A stretch of 7,178 bases of DNA from Rhodospirillaceae bacterium (GCA_002724505.1 PBOV01000139.1:1-7178), one strand, 5' to 3'. Shown: positions 1 to 7,178, counted from the stretch's first letter. Numbers and translations are program-made. The notes: generated by a model from the sequence alone, not told the origin.

Positions 1-2031
1 AGTGGAAGCCTTCGTGCACGCAGCCATCGTTTCAGAGGCCCGACTGATCACGTCTGTCATGTAGAAATTCGAAACCGGAGATACAAAGGCTTCACCGCTC
101 GGCACACCCAATTCTCCAAATTTATCCCAATCGCTTGAACGCAAATCGCCAACGATTTCAAAAACTGCATTTTGCAGAGCCAAACGACGACGAACGCCTG
201 CAAGATCGTCATATCGTAAAGTTAAATTTAAAACATCAGACAACGCACGAATAATCGTCCAATCTTCGCGGGCGTCCCCAGGCGGAAAGACCGCGCGCGA
301 CGCCCGCTGGACGCGACCCTCAGTGTTTACGTAGGTTGCATTTTTTTCAGTGTAGGCCGCCCCTGGCAGAATAACGTCCGCACAGTGAGCGCCGGCGTCT
401 CCATGATGCCCTTGATATATTACGAAAGCATTTTTTAATTTGCGAGTATCAATTTCGTCTGCGCCAAGCAAGTAAACCGTTTCAATATCTCCAGTTTCAA
501 CACCCGCAAGAATACCAGCAACATCCCGGCCATCAGGCCCCGGGACAAATCCGATATCGAGTGCGCCCACCCGGCCTGCCGCAGAATGAAGGACATTAAA
601 ACCATTCCAATTGTCTTTTACTAGACCACATGTTTGAGCAATTTTTCGGGCTGCAGAAAGAACCTTAAAACCATCATCACGAGCAAGCGCACCCTGTCCA
701 ATAATGAGCATCGGCCTTTCTGCGTTCTTAAGGATCTCGCAAAATTCATGCGAACCATCCGCAAGCTCATTTAAAGTTTGAGGGCCCGCGCCTAAATATT
801 CTTGAGGGTAGGTTAGGTCGTTTTTTTGACCGACAACACCAACGGAGAAACCTCCGCAAAGCCAGCGCTTGCGTATCCTTGCATTTACCAGAGATGCCTC
901 TTTACGAGGATTTGTGCCAATCAAAAGACAAACATCCGCATCTTCAATGCCAACAATTTTTGAATTAAATATATAAGAGGCGCGCACTGTTGCATCTAAT
1001 TTAGCACCATCCTGTCGGCAATCGGTATGGGGAGAGCCCAGCCCCTCCATCAAATCGGTTAAAGCCATGACTGATTCACAATCTACAAGATCACCGGCGA
1101 TCGCAGCTACTTTCGAACCTTCTTTGTTTTTAAGATTTCCAGCTATTGCAGCAAATGCTTCATCCCAGCTGGCCAACTGCAAAGAACCATCGCGGCGCAC
1201 ATAAGGCGTATCCAAACGCTGACGCTTCAAACCGTCGCATGCGTAACGGGTCTTATCGGAGATCCACTCTTCATTTATGTCTTCATTCAGAATAGGGAGA
1301 ACACGTAAAACTTCTGAACCCCGTGAATCAACTCGAACATTACTACCAACAGCATCCAAAACATCAATCGTTTCAGTCCGGGCAAGCTCCCATGGACGTG
1401 CGACAAAGGCGTAAGGTTTTGATGTTAATGCGCCAACTGGGCAAAGATCTATAATGTTAGCAGAGAGTTCTGAGGTGAGAGCCTTTTCAACATAGGTACC
1501 CACCTCCATGCTCTCACCGCGTCCCGTCGCACCTAGCTCCTGGACACCTGCGACTTCCGTCGCGAACCTAATACAACGAGTGCAATGAATGCAGCGTGTC
1601 ATTTGCGTTTTTACCAAAGGTCCAAGATCCTTGTCACGAACGGCACGTTTGTTCTCTTCATAACGTGAGTTGCCAACCCCGTAAGCCATAGCCTGGTCCT
1701 GCAGATCACACTCTCCGCCCTGGTCACAAATTGGACAATCCAACGGATGATTTATTAACAGGAACTCCATAACCCCCTCTCGAGCCTTCTTAACCATGGG
1801 GGAATTGGTTTTGACGGTCATACCCTCACCAACTGGCAATGCACAGGACGCCGCCGGCTTAGGAGGCCCAGGCGATACCTCTACCAGACACATCCGGCAA
1901 TTGCCGGCAACCGAAAGCCGCTCATGATAGCAAAATCTTGGAATTTCCACTCCAGCGATTTCACAAGCCTGAAGAACCGTAACACCCTCCTGAACTTCAA
2001 TCTCCACGTCATCTATAGTAAGTTTTGGCAT
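1..2031 (-). CDS. nuoG: NADH:quinone oxidoreductase subunit G, C-terminus cut by window edge
   Basis: This is the large Fe-S subunit of the peripheral arm of complex I, which relays electrons from the NuoF/NuoE end toward NuoB. The minus frame is open for 677 codons from the ATG at 2029-2031 to base 1 with no stop. Ligands are visible for 2Fe-2S N1b (C34, C45, C48, C63), for 4Fe-4S N5 with its histidine (H95, C99, C102, C108) and for 4Fe-4S N4 (C147, C150, C153, C197). From about residue 215 it becomes a molybdopterin-oxidoreductase-like domain without the N7 cysteine set of the E. coli form, as in mitochondrial and Paracoccus-type subunits. Alphaproteobacterial NuoG is usually about 670-700 residues, so only a short tail should be missing. 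The start lies 13 nt after the nuoF stop, with a weak TGGA ribosome-binding site 8 nt upstream. The family assignment is secure. Confidence 0.97.
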   Translation of the reverse strand, partial: MPKLTIDDVEIEVQEGVTVLQACEIAGVEIPRFCYHERLSVAGNCRMCLVEVSPGPPKPAASCALPVGEGMTVKTNSPMVKKAREGVMEFLLINHPLDCPICDQGGECDLQDQAMAYGVGNSRYEENKRAVRDKDLGPLVKTQMTRCIHCTRCIRFATEVAGVQELGATGRGESMEVGTYVEKALTSELSANIIDLCPVGALTSKPYAFVARPWELARTETIDVLDAVGSNVRVDSRGSEVLRVLPILNEDINEEWISDKTRYACDGLKRQRLDTPYVRRDGSLQLASWDEAFAAIAGNLKNKEGSKVAAIAGDLVDCESVMALTDLMEGLGSPHTDCRQDGAKLDATVRASYIFNSKIVGIEDADVCLLIGTNPRKEASLVNARIRKRWLCGGFSVGVVGQKNDLTYPQEYLGAGPQTLNELADGSHEFCEILKNAERPMLIIGQGALARDDGFKVLSAARKIAQTCGLVKDNWNGFNVLHSAAGRVGALDIGFVPGPDGRDVAGILAGVETGDIETVYLLGADEIDTRKLKNAFVIYQGHHGDAGAHCADVILPGAAYTEKNATYVNTEGRVQRASRAVFPPGDAREDWTIIRALSDVLNLTLRYDDLAGVRRRLALQNAVFEIVGDLRSSDWDKFGELGVPSGEAFVSPVSNFYMTDVISRASETMAACTKAST

Positions 2032-2044
2032 TTTTCTAATCCAC

Positions 2045-3331
2045 TCAGGCGGCCACTTCGGTACTTTGTTGACGGTTGTTGATGCGTTCCTCGATTTCAC
2101 CGCGGAAATGCCGCACTAAACCCTGAATTGGCCAAGCGGCAGCGTCACCAAGCGCACAAATCGTATGCCCCTCAACCTGGCTCGCAACATCTAGTAAAGT
2201 ATCTATTTCATCTATCTCTGCATCACCGACAACCAGCCGCTCCATCACACGCCACATCCAACCGGTTCCCTCCCGACATGGTGTGCACTGCCCACAACTT
2301 TCGTGTTTGTAGAACTTTGAGAGTCGTGTGATTGCTGCAATAACGTCTGTTGATTTGTCCATCACGATAACAGCCCCAGTACCTAGTCCCGACCGAACCT
2401 CTTTCAATGAATCATAATCCATCAAAACGGTATCACAGTCAGATTTAGGTAAGAGCGGCACAGACGCACCGCCAGGAATAACTGCTTTCAAGTTATCCCA
2501 ACCACCAACTACACCTCCCGCATGCTTTTCGATAAGCTCTTTCAAGGGGATGCCCATCTCCTCTTCAACATTACACGGGTTATTAACGTGCCCGGAAATA
2601 CAAAAAACCTTTGTTCCAGTATTATTTTCCCGACCGAAAGAGGAAAACCAGTCGCCACCCCGACGCAATATTGTTGGAACGACCGCTATAGTCTCAACAT
2701 TATTTACCGTTGTTGGGCAACCATAAAGCCCCATAACAGCAGGAAAGGGCGGCTTCAAACGCGGCATTCCCTTTTTACCTTCAAGGCTCTCAATGAGGGC
2801 CATTTCTTCTCCACAAATATAAGCACCCGCACCCCTATGCACATAAACATCAAATTTGTAGCCAGAACCACAAGCGTCTTTACCAATCAAACCCGCTTCG
2901 TATGCCTCATCAATGGCAGATTGTAAGTGCTCAGCCTCTCGATAGAATTCTCCTCGAATATAGATATAAGCAGCGTCAGCCCCCATCCCAAAACCAGCGA
3001 GCAAGCAACCTTCAACTAACTTGTGAGGATCGTTACGCATCATATCGCGATCTTTGCAAGTTCCTGGTTCACCTTCATCAGCATTAACGACTAGATAGTG
3101 GGGTCTACCAGTTGGCTCCTTTGGCATAAATGACCACTTTAGGCCACTGGGGAAACCAGCTCCGCCCCGCCCTCTTAAACCAGAGGACTTTACTTCTTCG
3201 ACGATCCAGTCCCGGCCCTTAGACATGACCTCTTTTGTGCCATTCCAATCTCCACGCCTGCGCGCGCCTTCAAGGCGCCAGTCATCCAGACCGTATATGT
3301 TAGTAAATATTCGATCAGCGTCCTTCAACAT
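2045..3331 (-). CDS. nuoF: NADH:quinone oxidoreductase subunit F (NADH- and FMN-binding)
   Basis: NuoF is the site where NADH is oxidised: it binds NADH and FMN and passes electrons to its own 4Fe-4S cluster N3. The 428-residue length is normal for the family. The glycine-rich GRGGAGFP segment is at residues 54-61, the [16 protein letters not shown] segment at 83-91, and the [11 protein letters not shown] helix near 175-185. The N3 ligands are C346, C349 and C352 in SCGQCTPC plus C392 in HTICALG. The start [14 protein letters not shown] matches the usual alphaproteobacterial N-terminus. It begins 10 nt after the nuoE stop, and a repeated TAGG element that overlaps that stop (3337-3344) can serve as ribosome-binding site. 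The protein is cytoplasmic, at the tip of the peripheral arm next to NuoE. Nothing is unusual or missing. Confidence 0.98.
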   Translation of the reverse strand: MLKDADRIFTNIYGLDDWRLEGARRRGDWNGTKEVMSKGRDWIVEEVKSSGLRGRGGAGFPSGLKWSFMPKEPTGRPHYLVVNADEGEPGTCKDRDMMRNDPHKLVEGCLLAGFGMGADAAYIYIRGEFYREAEHLQSAIDEAYEAGLIGKDACGSGYKFDVYVHRGAGAYICGEEMALIESLEGKKGMPRLKPPFPAVMGLYGCPTTVNNVETIAVVPTILRRGGDWFSSFGRENNTGTKVFCISGHVNNPCNVEEEMGIPLKELIEKHAGGVVGGWDNLKAVIPGGASVPLLPKSDCDTVLMDYDSLKEVRSGLGTGAVIVMDKSTDVIAAITRLSKFYKHESCGQCTPCREGTGWMWRVMERLVVGDAEIDEIDTLLDVASQVEGHTICALGDAAAWPIQGLVRHFRGEIEERINNRQQSTEVAA

Positions 3332-3341
3332 GATTACCTAC

Positions 3342-3950
3342 CTAAGCCCCTTTATTGCCGTTGCGCTCGGTTAGAGAGGTCAAACCCGCCGCAGGTGCAG
3401 AACCCTTCCGTTTACCTTGAGGCCCTGGCTTTGGTGTCTCCCCATTACGCAATGCCTTTAAAACGACTTTCGTCTTTTCCGCATCCAAATCCTCGTAGTA
3501 CTCATCACCGATCTGCATCATCGGCGCATTCACGCAGGCTCCTAAACACTCCACCTCTTTCAAAGTGAACTTATTATCTGATGTGGTTTCACCCACATCG
3601 ATACCAAGTTCATCTCGACAGGAGTCCAGAACGATATCACACCCCTTCAATGCGCAGGGTATCGTGGTGCATACTTGAACAAAGTTCTCACCAACAGGCT
3701 CAAGGTTGTACATTGTATAAAAGCTAGCAACTTCATAAACCCGAATTGCCGGCATTTCCAGAACATCAGCAACATGATTCATTGCAGCTGTTGGCAACCA
3801 TCCCCCATGCTGGCGTTGAGCCAAATCCAAGAGCGGTATTACTGCACTCGCTTGTCTACCTTCCGGATAACGTCCAATTATTTTACGAGCTTCAGCATCG
3901 TGGCTTTTATCAAAACTAAATTCTTTGGGTTGCCCGTTATTGGCTGTCAT
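3342..3950 (-). CDS. nuoE: NADH:quinone oxidoreductase subunit E (2Fe-2S, thioredoxin-like)
   Basis: NuoE is the 24-kDa-type subunit that binds NuoF and carries 2Fe-2S cluster N1a, which accepts an electron from reduced FMN. Of 202 residues, about 20-85 form the helical N-terminal domain ([14 protein letters not shown], then [11 protein letters not shown]). The thioredoxin-like domain follows, with cluster ligands C94, C99, C135 and C139. The last 30 or so residues form a polar tail rich in proline, glycine and lysine ([19 protein letters not shown]); I recall similar tails in alphaproteobacterial NuoE and take it as a lineage trait, not a frameshift. Its ATG overlaps the nuoD stop in a 4-nt ATGA junction, so translation is probably coupled to nuoD. 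The ribosome-binding site is weak (GGCGAG), consistent with coupling. Family assignment is firm. Confidence 0.97.
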   Translation of the reverse strand: MTANNGQPKEFSFDKSHDAEARKIIGRYPEGRQASAVIPLLDLAQRQHGGWLPTAAMNHVADVLEMPAIRVYEVASFYTMYNLEPVGENFVQVCTTIPCALKGCDIVLDSCRDELGIDVGETTSDNKFTLKEVECLGACVNAPMMQIGDEYYEDLDAEKTKVVLKALRNGETPKPGPQGKRKGSAPAAGLTSLTERNGNKGA

Positions 3951-5125
3951 CTGTCAATCTCGCCAAACACAATGTCCATTGAACCGATGATGGCCACGAT
4001 ATCTGCCAGCATTGTCCCCCGACCAAGGAAGTCAGTTGCCTGCAAAAATGCAAAACCCGGCGCCCTAATTTTGCACCGATACGGCTTGTTACTTCCGTCA
4101 GAAACCACATACACGCCGAACTCCCCTTTTGGAGCCTCCACAGCCTTATAAGTTTCCCCGGGCGCAACGTGATAACCTTCGGTATAAAGTTTAAAGTGAT
4201 GTATTAAAGCTTCCATCGAAGTCTTCATATCAGCACGCCTTGGCGGCGAAATTTTTGGATCGCTGGAACGTACCGGCCCACCGGGCATCTGTTCCAGGCA
4301 TTGCTTCATGATCCGTAGTGACTGCCGCATCTCTTCGAGCCTAAGAATGTAACGGTCGTAACAGTCACCGTTTTTACCAACTGGAATATCGAAATCCACC
4401 TTGTCATAGACATCGTAGGGCTCTGACTTACGCAAATCCCACGCGACACCAGAACCCCGAAGCATTGGACCTGAAAAACCCCAATCCATAGCCTCTTCGG
4501 CTGTTGCAACTCCAATATCGACAGTCCGCTGCTTAAAAATTCTATTTTCAGTCAAAAGATGTTCTACGTCATCGATCATCTTTGGAAAGCGGTCAACGAA
4601 TGCCATGATATCATCTGCGAGCCCTTCGGGCATGTCACGGTGCACGCCACCCGGTCGAAAATAAGCTGAATGGAGACGCGCACCCGAAACTCTTTCATAA
4701 AACTCCATAAGGACTTCACGTTCTTCAAACCACCACAGCAGTGGGGTCATAGCCCCGACATCCAACGCAAAAGCTGAAATATTGAGAAGATGGTTCAAAA
4801 TTCGCGTAATTTCTGAATAAAGCACACGAATATATTGTCCCCGCAACGGAGGAGTTATGCCGAGTAAATTTTCTATAGCGAGAGCAAAAGCATGCTCCTG
4901 ACACATGGGGGATACGTAATCTAGCCGGTCGAAGTAAGGGACCGCCTGAAGATAAGTTTTATTTTCGATCAGCTTCTCTGTGCCACGATGTAGCAAACCT
5001 ATATGAGGGTCAGCGCGTTCAACGATTTCACCATCCATCTCCAACACCAGCCGCAACACACCGTGCGCTGCTGGATGCTGCGGACCGAAATTCATAGTTA
5101 AATTTTTAATTTCGGTGACAGCCAT
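3947..5125 (-). CDS. nuoD: NADH:quinone oxidoreductase subunit D (49-kDa type, quinone pocket)
   Basis: NuoD forms the quinone-reduction pocket together with NuoB and descends from the large subunit of [NiFe] hydrogenases, without the metal site. Its 392 residues match stand-alone NuoD and not the fused NuoCD of enterics. The [12 protein letters not shown] loop is at residues 14-25, with H17 and H21; H21 and Y70 (in FDRLDYVSP) fall at the positions of the quinone-binding His38 and Tyr87 of Thermus Nqo4, with a constant offset of 17. The C-terminus ([15 protein letters not shown], ending in VFGEIDR) is the standard one. The start codon overlaps the nuoC stop by one base (TGATG). It is preceded by AAGGAGG with a 6-nt spacer, the strongest ribosome-binding site in the cluster. 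No residue expected for function is missing. Confidence 0.98.
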   Translation of the reverse strand: MAVTEIKNLTMNFGPQHPAAHGVLRLVLEMDGEIVERADPHIGLLHRGTEKLIENKTYLQAVPYFDRLDYVSPMCQEHAFALAIENLLGITPPLRGQYIRVLYSEITRILNHLLNISAFALDVGAMTPLLWWFEEREVLMEFYERVSGARLHSAYFRPGGVHRDMPEGLADDIMAFVDRFPKMIDDVEHLLTENRIFKQRTVDIGVATAEEAMDWGFSGPMLRGSGVAWDLRKSEPYDVYDKVDFDIPVGKNGDCYDRYILRLEEMRQSLRIMKQCLEQMPGGPVRSSDPKISPPRRADMKTSMEALIHHFKLYTEGYHVAPGETYKAVEAPKGEFGVYVVSDGSNKPYRCKIRAPGFAFLQATDFLGRGTMLADIVAIIGSMDIVFGEIDR

Positions 5126-5745
5126 CAGTTGCCTCCTTGGGCGGAATCGTCCGCTTTCTCATCACCGGGAAGAATATATTCTGCGCCTTCCCAGGGGCTC
5201 ATAAAATCAAAGCTTCGGAACGCCTGCGTCAATTTTACCGGCTCATAGACCACACGCTTTTGTTCTTCATCGTATCTGACCTCGACATACCCCGTTAGAG
5301 GGAAATCTTTTCGGAGGGGGTGCCCGTCAAACCCATAATCTGTCAGCAAGCGCCGTAAGTCTGGATGATCAGAAAACATAATTCCAAAAAAATCGTAGGT
5401 TTCTCGTTCATACCAATTTGCCGAGCTATAAACGCCTGAGACTGAGGGAATAATATCACCGTCGCTGCATATCACTTTTACACGAATTCGTTGGTTCAAA
5501 CGTAAGCTTTGAAGGTGATAGACAACCTCAAACCGTTTTTCTCTTTCAGGGTAATCAACACCACAAATATCTATGAGAACCTTAAATAAGCAGTTTGAAT
5601 CATCCCGCAAAAACGTCAGAAATGATGCAATACCGCCCTGTTTACAATTTACAATTAGCTGGTCGTGATCCTCGGAGATCTTTTCTACCGCGCCCGGCAA
5701 CGCATTCTTTAAATAATCTCCCAGATCCTGGAGGTTTTTGTTCAT
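5125..5745 (-). CDS. nuoC: NADH:quinone oxidoreductase subunit C (30-kDa type)
   Basis: NuoC is a cofactor-free structural subunit of the connecting module that packs against NuoD and NuoB. At 206 residues it has the usual length for stand-alone alphaproteobacterial NuoC. The family signature starts at residue 113 ([20 protein letters not shown]) and runs into [22 protein letters not shown] at 138-159. The acidic C-terminal tail ([12 protein letters not shown]) carries the nuoD ribosome-binding site in its coding sequence. The gene begins 21 nt after the nuoB stop. Its ribosome-binding site, AGGA, sits only 3-4 nt before the ATG, so it is short-spaced and perhaps weak. No other start fits the family N-terminus better. 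Confidence is high. Confidence 0.97.
   Translation of the reverse strand: MNKNLQDLGDYLKNALPGAVEKISEDHDQLIVNCKQGGIASFLTFLRDDSNCLFKVLIDICGVDYPEREKRFEVVYHLQSLRLNQRIRVKVICSDGDIIPSVSGVYSSANWYERETYDFFGIMFSDHPDLRRLLTDYGFDGHPLRKDFPLTGYVEVRYDEEQKRVVYEPVKLTQAFRSFDFMSPWEGAEYILPGDEKADDSAQGGN
5132..5138 (-). promoter_or_regulatory. Strong ribosome-binding site for nuoD inside nuoC
   Basis: On the minus strand AAGGAGG lies within the last codons of nuoC, 6 nt before the nuoD ATG. Together with the TGATG stop-start overlap it should allow both re-initiation and independent loading of ribosomes on nuoD. Confidence 0.8.
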
Positions 5746-5766
5746 TATTCCTATACCAAATATCGA

Positions 5767-6288
5767 TCAACGAGCAATCGTACTAGTTCGTCGGATTTTT
5801 TTCTGAAGTTGCAAAACACCATAAAGTAGCGCTTCAGCCGTCGGGGGACACCCGGGCACATAGACGTCCACAGGTACAATTCGGTCACAACCCCGAACAA
5901 CAGAATACGAATAATGGTAATAACCGCCACCATTTGCACAAGATCCCATAGAAATAACCCAGCGGGGCTCTGCCATCTGATCATAAACCTTACGCAAAGC
6001 TGGCGCCATTTTGTTGGTTAAAGTTCCGGCAACAATCATTACGTCTGATTGACGGGGGCTCGGTCGAAACACTACACCAAACCGGTCAAGGTCGTAACGA
6101 CTTGCGGCGGTGTGCATCATTTCCACCGCACAACATGCAAGTCCAAATGTCATAGGCCAAAGAGATCCAGACTGCGCCCAACTTACGAGTTTATCGAGCT
6201 TTGCCACAACAAAACCCTTATCCGAAATTTCATCAGTCACATCTTTCAGAATAGCAGCCTGACTTTCTCCTTGTTCAATCACTCCCAT
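5767..6288 (-). CDS. nuoB: NADH:quinone oxidoreductase subunit B (cluster N2)
   Basis: NuoB (PSST type) holds 4Fe-4S cluster N2, the last Fe-S carrier before quinone, and lies between the peripheral arm and the membrane. Counted from the ATG at 6286-6288 the protein has 173 residues. The N2 ligands are the adjacent C52 and C53 in ACCAVEMM, C117 in GSCANGGG, and C147 in VPGCPPT. The central block [21 protein letters not shown] is highly conserved. I chose ATG 6288 (MGVIEQG) over an in-frame GTG at 6307-6309 because MG-type N-termini are usual for this family and an AAGGG element lies 9 nt upstream. A GTG at 6280-6282 is a third possibility. With the chosen start the gene overlaps nuoA by 10 nt. 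The function is certain; the exact start is less so. Confidence 0.95.
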   Translation of the reverse strand: MGVIEQGESQAAILKDVTDEISDKGFVVAKLDKLVSWAQSGSLWPMTFGLACCAVEMMHTAASRYDLDRFGVVFRPSPRQSDVMIVAGTLTNKMAPALRKVYDQMAEPRWVISMGSCANGGGYYHYSYSVVRGCDRIVPVDVYVPGCPPTAEALLYGVLQLQKKIRRTSTIAR

Positions 6289-6644
6289 TCCAGCGCACCC
6301 TTTTTCCACTCATATATGAAACCAATCGTCAGAATTCCTAGAAAAACCATCATCGACCAAAACCCAAGCAGGCCAATTGACCCAAGCGAAATTGCCCAAG
6401 GAAATAAAAATGCAACCTCTAAATCAAAGATAATGAATAAAATTGCGACCAGATAAAAGCGAACGTCAAATTGGCGTCGAGCGTCGTTAAACGGGGCAAA
6501 CCCGCATTCGTATGGTGATTCCTTTTCGGAGTCAGGTTTTTGTTTGGCAACAATGTAAGAGGCGATAACTATTACTAAACCCAACCCGACAGCAATTCCT
6601 AAAAATATAAGAATGGGGAGATATTCTCTTAACAAAGAGTCCAT
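6279..6644 (-). CDS. nuoA: NADH:quinone oxidoreductase subunit A (membrane, ND3 type)
   Basis: NuoA is the small membrane subunit equivalent to mitochondrial ND3, placed where the membrane arm meets the peripheral arm near the quinone tunnel. Its 121 residues contain three hydrophobic segments, roughly 9-33, 62-84 and 90-111. Between the first two lies the conserved loop [11 protein letters not shown] (42-52); C47 corresponds to the ND3 loop cysteine. The second segment carries [11 protein letters not shown] with acidic D74 and E76, typical of the family. It is the first gene of the cluster, so the operon promoter should lie to its right. An AAGAGG ribosome-binding site (6649-6654) ends 4 nt before the ATG. 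The 3' end overlaps the start of nuoB by 10 nt. The assignment is firm. Confidence 0.97.
   Translation of the reverse strand: MDSLLREYLPILIFLGIAVGLGLVIVIASYIVAKQKPDSEKESPYECGFAPFNDARRQFDVRFYLVAILFIIFDLEVAFLFPWAISLGSIGLLGFWSMMVFLGILTIGFIYEWKKGALEWE
6298..6302 (-). promoter_or_regulatory. Ribosome-binding site supporting the nuoB ATG at 6288
   Basis: On the minus strand AAGGG lies within the end of nuoA, 9 nt before the ATG at 6286-6288. It is moderate in strength and would be internal to the protein if the in-frame GTG at 6309 were the start, so it supports the shorter NuoB. Confidence 0.5.
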
Positions 6645-6701
6645 TGGACCTCTTACCTAATAAAACCGGAACTTGGAATAAGCACCGTCCTAACTCTCAA
6701 A

Positions 6702-6707
6702 ACTATA
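6702..6707 (-). promoter_or_regulatory. Weak candidate -10 box for the nuo operon
   Basis: Read on the minus strand this is TATAGT, a five-of-six match to the -10 consensus, about 58 bases upstream of the nuoA ATG. I find no recognisable -35 hexamer at 15-18 nt spacing (AGGTTC or GGTTCT is what is there). The nuo operon must have a promoter in this region unless it is transcribed from beyond the divergent gene, but this site is only a guess. Confidence 0.25.
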
Positions 6708-6828
6708 CTTAATAACGATCCAAAGAACCTTTTCCTTTTCACGCCTTACCATCGACATCTCTAATAACCATTAATGAATTCTTCGCACAAGGTTATACAG
6801 AAATTTCCTTTAGCGTGCCCTCTTACAA

Positions 6829-6841
6829 ATCAAAAGTTGAT
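6829..6841. repeat. Short dyad in the intergenic region
   Basis: ATCAA and TTGAT flank a 3-base centre (AAG) in perfect inverted order. It has the size of a transcription-factor half-site pair but matches no operator I can name, and short dyads of this size arise by chance in AT-rich DNA. Confidence 0.3.
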
Positions 6842-6875
6842 CATTTTATACGAGTAATTTCCATTAATATCAAAC

Positions 6876-6922
6876 CCTCTGGCCTGAATATTAGCTCAAA
6901 ATTTTAAGCCTCTCCCCAGAGG
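6876..6922. repeat. Nested inverted repeat upstream of the cupin-like promoter
   Basis: The outer arms are CCTCTGG (6876-6882) and CCAGAGG (6916-6922), a perfect 7-bp inverted repeat around 33 bases. Inside sits a 16-bp near-palindrome, GCTCAAAATTTTAAGC (6894-6909), with one mismatched pair. The right arm can alternatively fold as a small hairpin, CCTCT-CCCC-AGAGG (6909-6922). It ends 34 bases before the TATAAT box. It could be an operator or a structured element; it has no U-tract that would make it a convincing terminator on the plus strand. Confidence 0.5.
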
Positions 6923-6956
6923 ATTTGACCCCGCAATCGGAGGTTCGTACATTGCC

Positions 6957-6962
6957 TATAAT
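6957..6962 (+). promoter_or_regulatory. Candidate -10 box for the cupin-like gene
   Basis: The hexamer is TATAAT, a perfect sigma-70 -10 consensus. Transcription would start near 6968-6970, giving a leader of about 20 nt that just includes the GGAGG at 6976-6980 and the ATG at 6989. No good -35 hexamer lies 16-18 nt upstream: the nearest match, TTGACC at 6925-6930, is 26 nt away, which is too far. A TG at 6953-6954 is one base off the extended -10 position. The promoter may therefore need an activator, or the hexamer may be chance in AT-rich DNA. Confidence 0.5.
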
Positions 6963-6975
6963 AAGGGGTAAATAT

Positions 6976-6980
6976 GGAGG
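6976..6980 (+). promoter_or_regulatory. Ribosome-binding site deciding the cupin-like start
   Basis: GGAGG ends 8 nt before the ATG at 6989, an ideal Shine-Dalgarno spacing. It overlaps the upstream in-frame ATG at 6974-6976, which favours the downstream ATG as the main start. Confidence 0.7.
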
Positions 6981-6988
6981 AAAGCCTG

Positions 6989-7178
6989 ATGGCAGACGGA
7001 GCTGTTAACAATCAAACACGCGTATTCTTGCACGACAACTTTCTCGACTGGTGCGACAAGGAGCCGGTCCCTGTCCACGAAGATTTCGGAATAAATCTCA
7101 TGAAGATTGATGTTGCCCCTTGGGATCGATATGGCATGCATGGCGCAGTCTGCTTACTCAAGGGCCGCGACGACTTTA
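6989..7178 (+). CDS. Cupin-type protein, N-terminal 63 codons only
   Basis: A divergent gene is cut by the right edge after 63 codons. The visible protein begins MADGAVNNQTRVFLHDNFLD and continues with WCDKEPVPVHEDFGINLMKI, then VAPWDRYGMHGAVCLLKGRDDF. From memory this resembles the N-terminus of a group of cupin proteins found in many proteobacteria, some of which are automatically named 'ethanolamine ammonia-lyase activating protein'. That name is not well supported, and no metal-binding cupin motif is reached before the edge. The ATG at 6989 is chosen because GGAGG (6976-6980) lies 8 nt upstream. An in-frame ATG at 6974 would add five residues and has AGGGG 5 nt upstream; an in-frame TAA at 6962-6964 bounds the frame. 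It is unlikely to belong to complex I, being divergently transcribed. The reading frame is well supported; the cupin call is tentative. Confidence 0.7.
   Translation, partial: MADGAVNNQTRVFLHDNFLDWCDKEPVPVHEDFGINLMKIDVAPWDRYGMHGAVCLLKGRDDF

Larger units (their letters stand above)
6645..6988. other. Divergent intergenic region between nuoA and the cupin-like gene
   Basis: These 344 bases separate the two divergent genes and should hold both promoters. They are visibly AT-rich compared with the genes. I see no convincing gene: the only ATG-started frame of note on the plus strand (6774-6857) has 27 codons and no ribosome-binding site. The region contains a consensus -10 for the plus-strand gene, a possible -10 for the nuo operon, a nested inverted repeat at 6876-6922, a short dyad at 6829-6841, and the octamer CCATTAAT twice (6768-6775 and 6861-6868, 93 bases apart). 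No tRNA, riboswitch or insertion sequence is recognisable. Confidence 0.8.

Noticed and set aside
821..827. Run of seven T (A7 in the mRNA) in nuoG as a possible frameshift site
   Set aside because: The nuoG frame is continuous and family-like on both sides, so neither a frameshift nor recoding is needed.
1..2031. nuoG as a pseudogene or split gene because it has no stop in the window
   Set aside because: The frame is open for all 677 visible codons with all Fe-S ligands of the N1b, N5 and N4 clusters; it is simply cut by the window edge.
2128..4151. Open plus-strand frames within nuoF, nuoE and nuoD (2128-2331, 2522-2926, 2902-3087, 3675-4151)
   Set aside because: They lie antisense to complete, strongly conserved nuo genes, and their translations show no recognisable family; they are shadows of the real coding frames.
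6049..6456. 135-codon plus-strand frame over nuoB and nuoA
   Set aside because: It is antisense to two intact conserved genes and its translation, rich in His, Ser, Thr and Lys, looks like a reverse-strand artefact.
6829..6841. FNR/Anr-type anaerobic regulator site
   Set aside because: The half-sites are in the wrong order (ATCAA then TTGAT) and the spacer is 3 rather than 4, so it does not match TTGAT-N4-ATCAA.
6774..6857. Small plus-strand ORF of 27 codons in the intergenic region
   Set aside because: There is no ribosome-binding site before its ATG, no recognisable motif, and such lengths are expected by chance.
6909..6922. Intrinsic terminator hairpin CCTCT-CCCC-AGAGG
   Set aside because: The stem is only 5 bp, no T-tract follows on the plus strand, and no plus-strand gene ends before it; on the minus strand it lies upstream of the nuo operon.
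6925..6930. TTGACC as a -35 box for the TATAAT at 6957
   Set aside because: The spacer would be 26 nt, far outside the 16-18 nt that sigma-70 promoters use.
6956..7141. 61-codon minus-strand frame opposite the cupin-like gene
   Set aside because: The plus-strand frame has a ribosome-binding site, a -10 box and a family-like sequence; the opposite frame has none of these.
1..7178. CRISPR arrays, insertion sequences, tRNA or rRNA genes, prophage or defence genes
   Set aside because: No regularly spaced repeats, terminal inverted repeats with a transposase, cloverleaf-like segments or relevant protein families were seen; nearly all of the sequence is explained by core respiratory genes.

Overview
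The window is almost entirely one gene cluster on the minus strand: the first seven genes, nuoA to nuoG, of a proton-pumping NADH:quinone oxidoreductase (respiratory complex I). Read in the direction of transcription they run from right to left. All subunits are intact and carry their expected cofactor ligands; nuoG runs off the left edge, probably within a few tens of residues of its stop. The host looks like an alphaproteobacterium, possibly a marine or Rhodospirillales-like lineage. This is inferred from separate nuoC and nuoD genes (fused in enterics), NuoG without the extra N7 cluster cysteines, the NuoE tail type, and mitochondrion-like NuoB and NuoD sequences. Base composition looks moderate, a little under half G+C by eye, unlike the GC-rich Rhodobacter or Caulobacter. 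The genus cannot be read from this sequence.

Layout: 1-2031 nuoG (partial), 2045-3331 nuoF, 3342-3950 nuoE, 3947-5125 nuoD, 5125-5745 nuoC, 5767-6288 nuoB, 6279-6644 nuoA, all minus. Junctions are tight (overlaps of 10, 1 and 4 nt; gaps of 21, 10 and 13 nt), so one polycistronic transcript with translational coupling is likely. From 6645 to 6988 lies an AT-rich divergent intergenic region with no convincing gene but several short dyads and one consensus -10 box. At 6989 a plus-strand gene begins and is cut by the right edge after 63 codons; it resembles the N-terminus of a cupin-type protein.

How the genes work together: NuoE, NuoF and NuoG form the NADH-oxidising tip (FMN and most Fe-S clusters). 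NuoB, NuoC and NuoD form the connecting module that carries cluster N2 and the quinone pocket. NuoA is the first membrane subunit and helps tie the arm to the membrane. The remaining membrane subunits (nuoH to nuoN) are expected beyond the left edge.

I found no previously undescribed system. The coding part is ordinary core metabolism. The only stretch with unexplained structure is the divergent intergenic region, and the observations there are modest.
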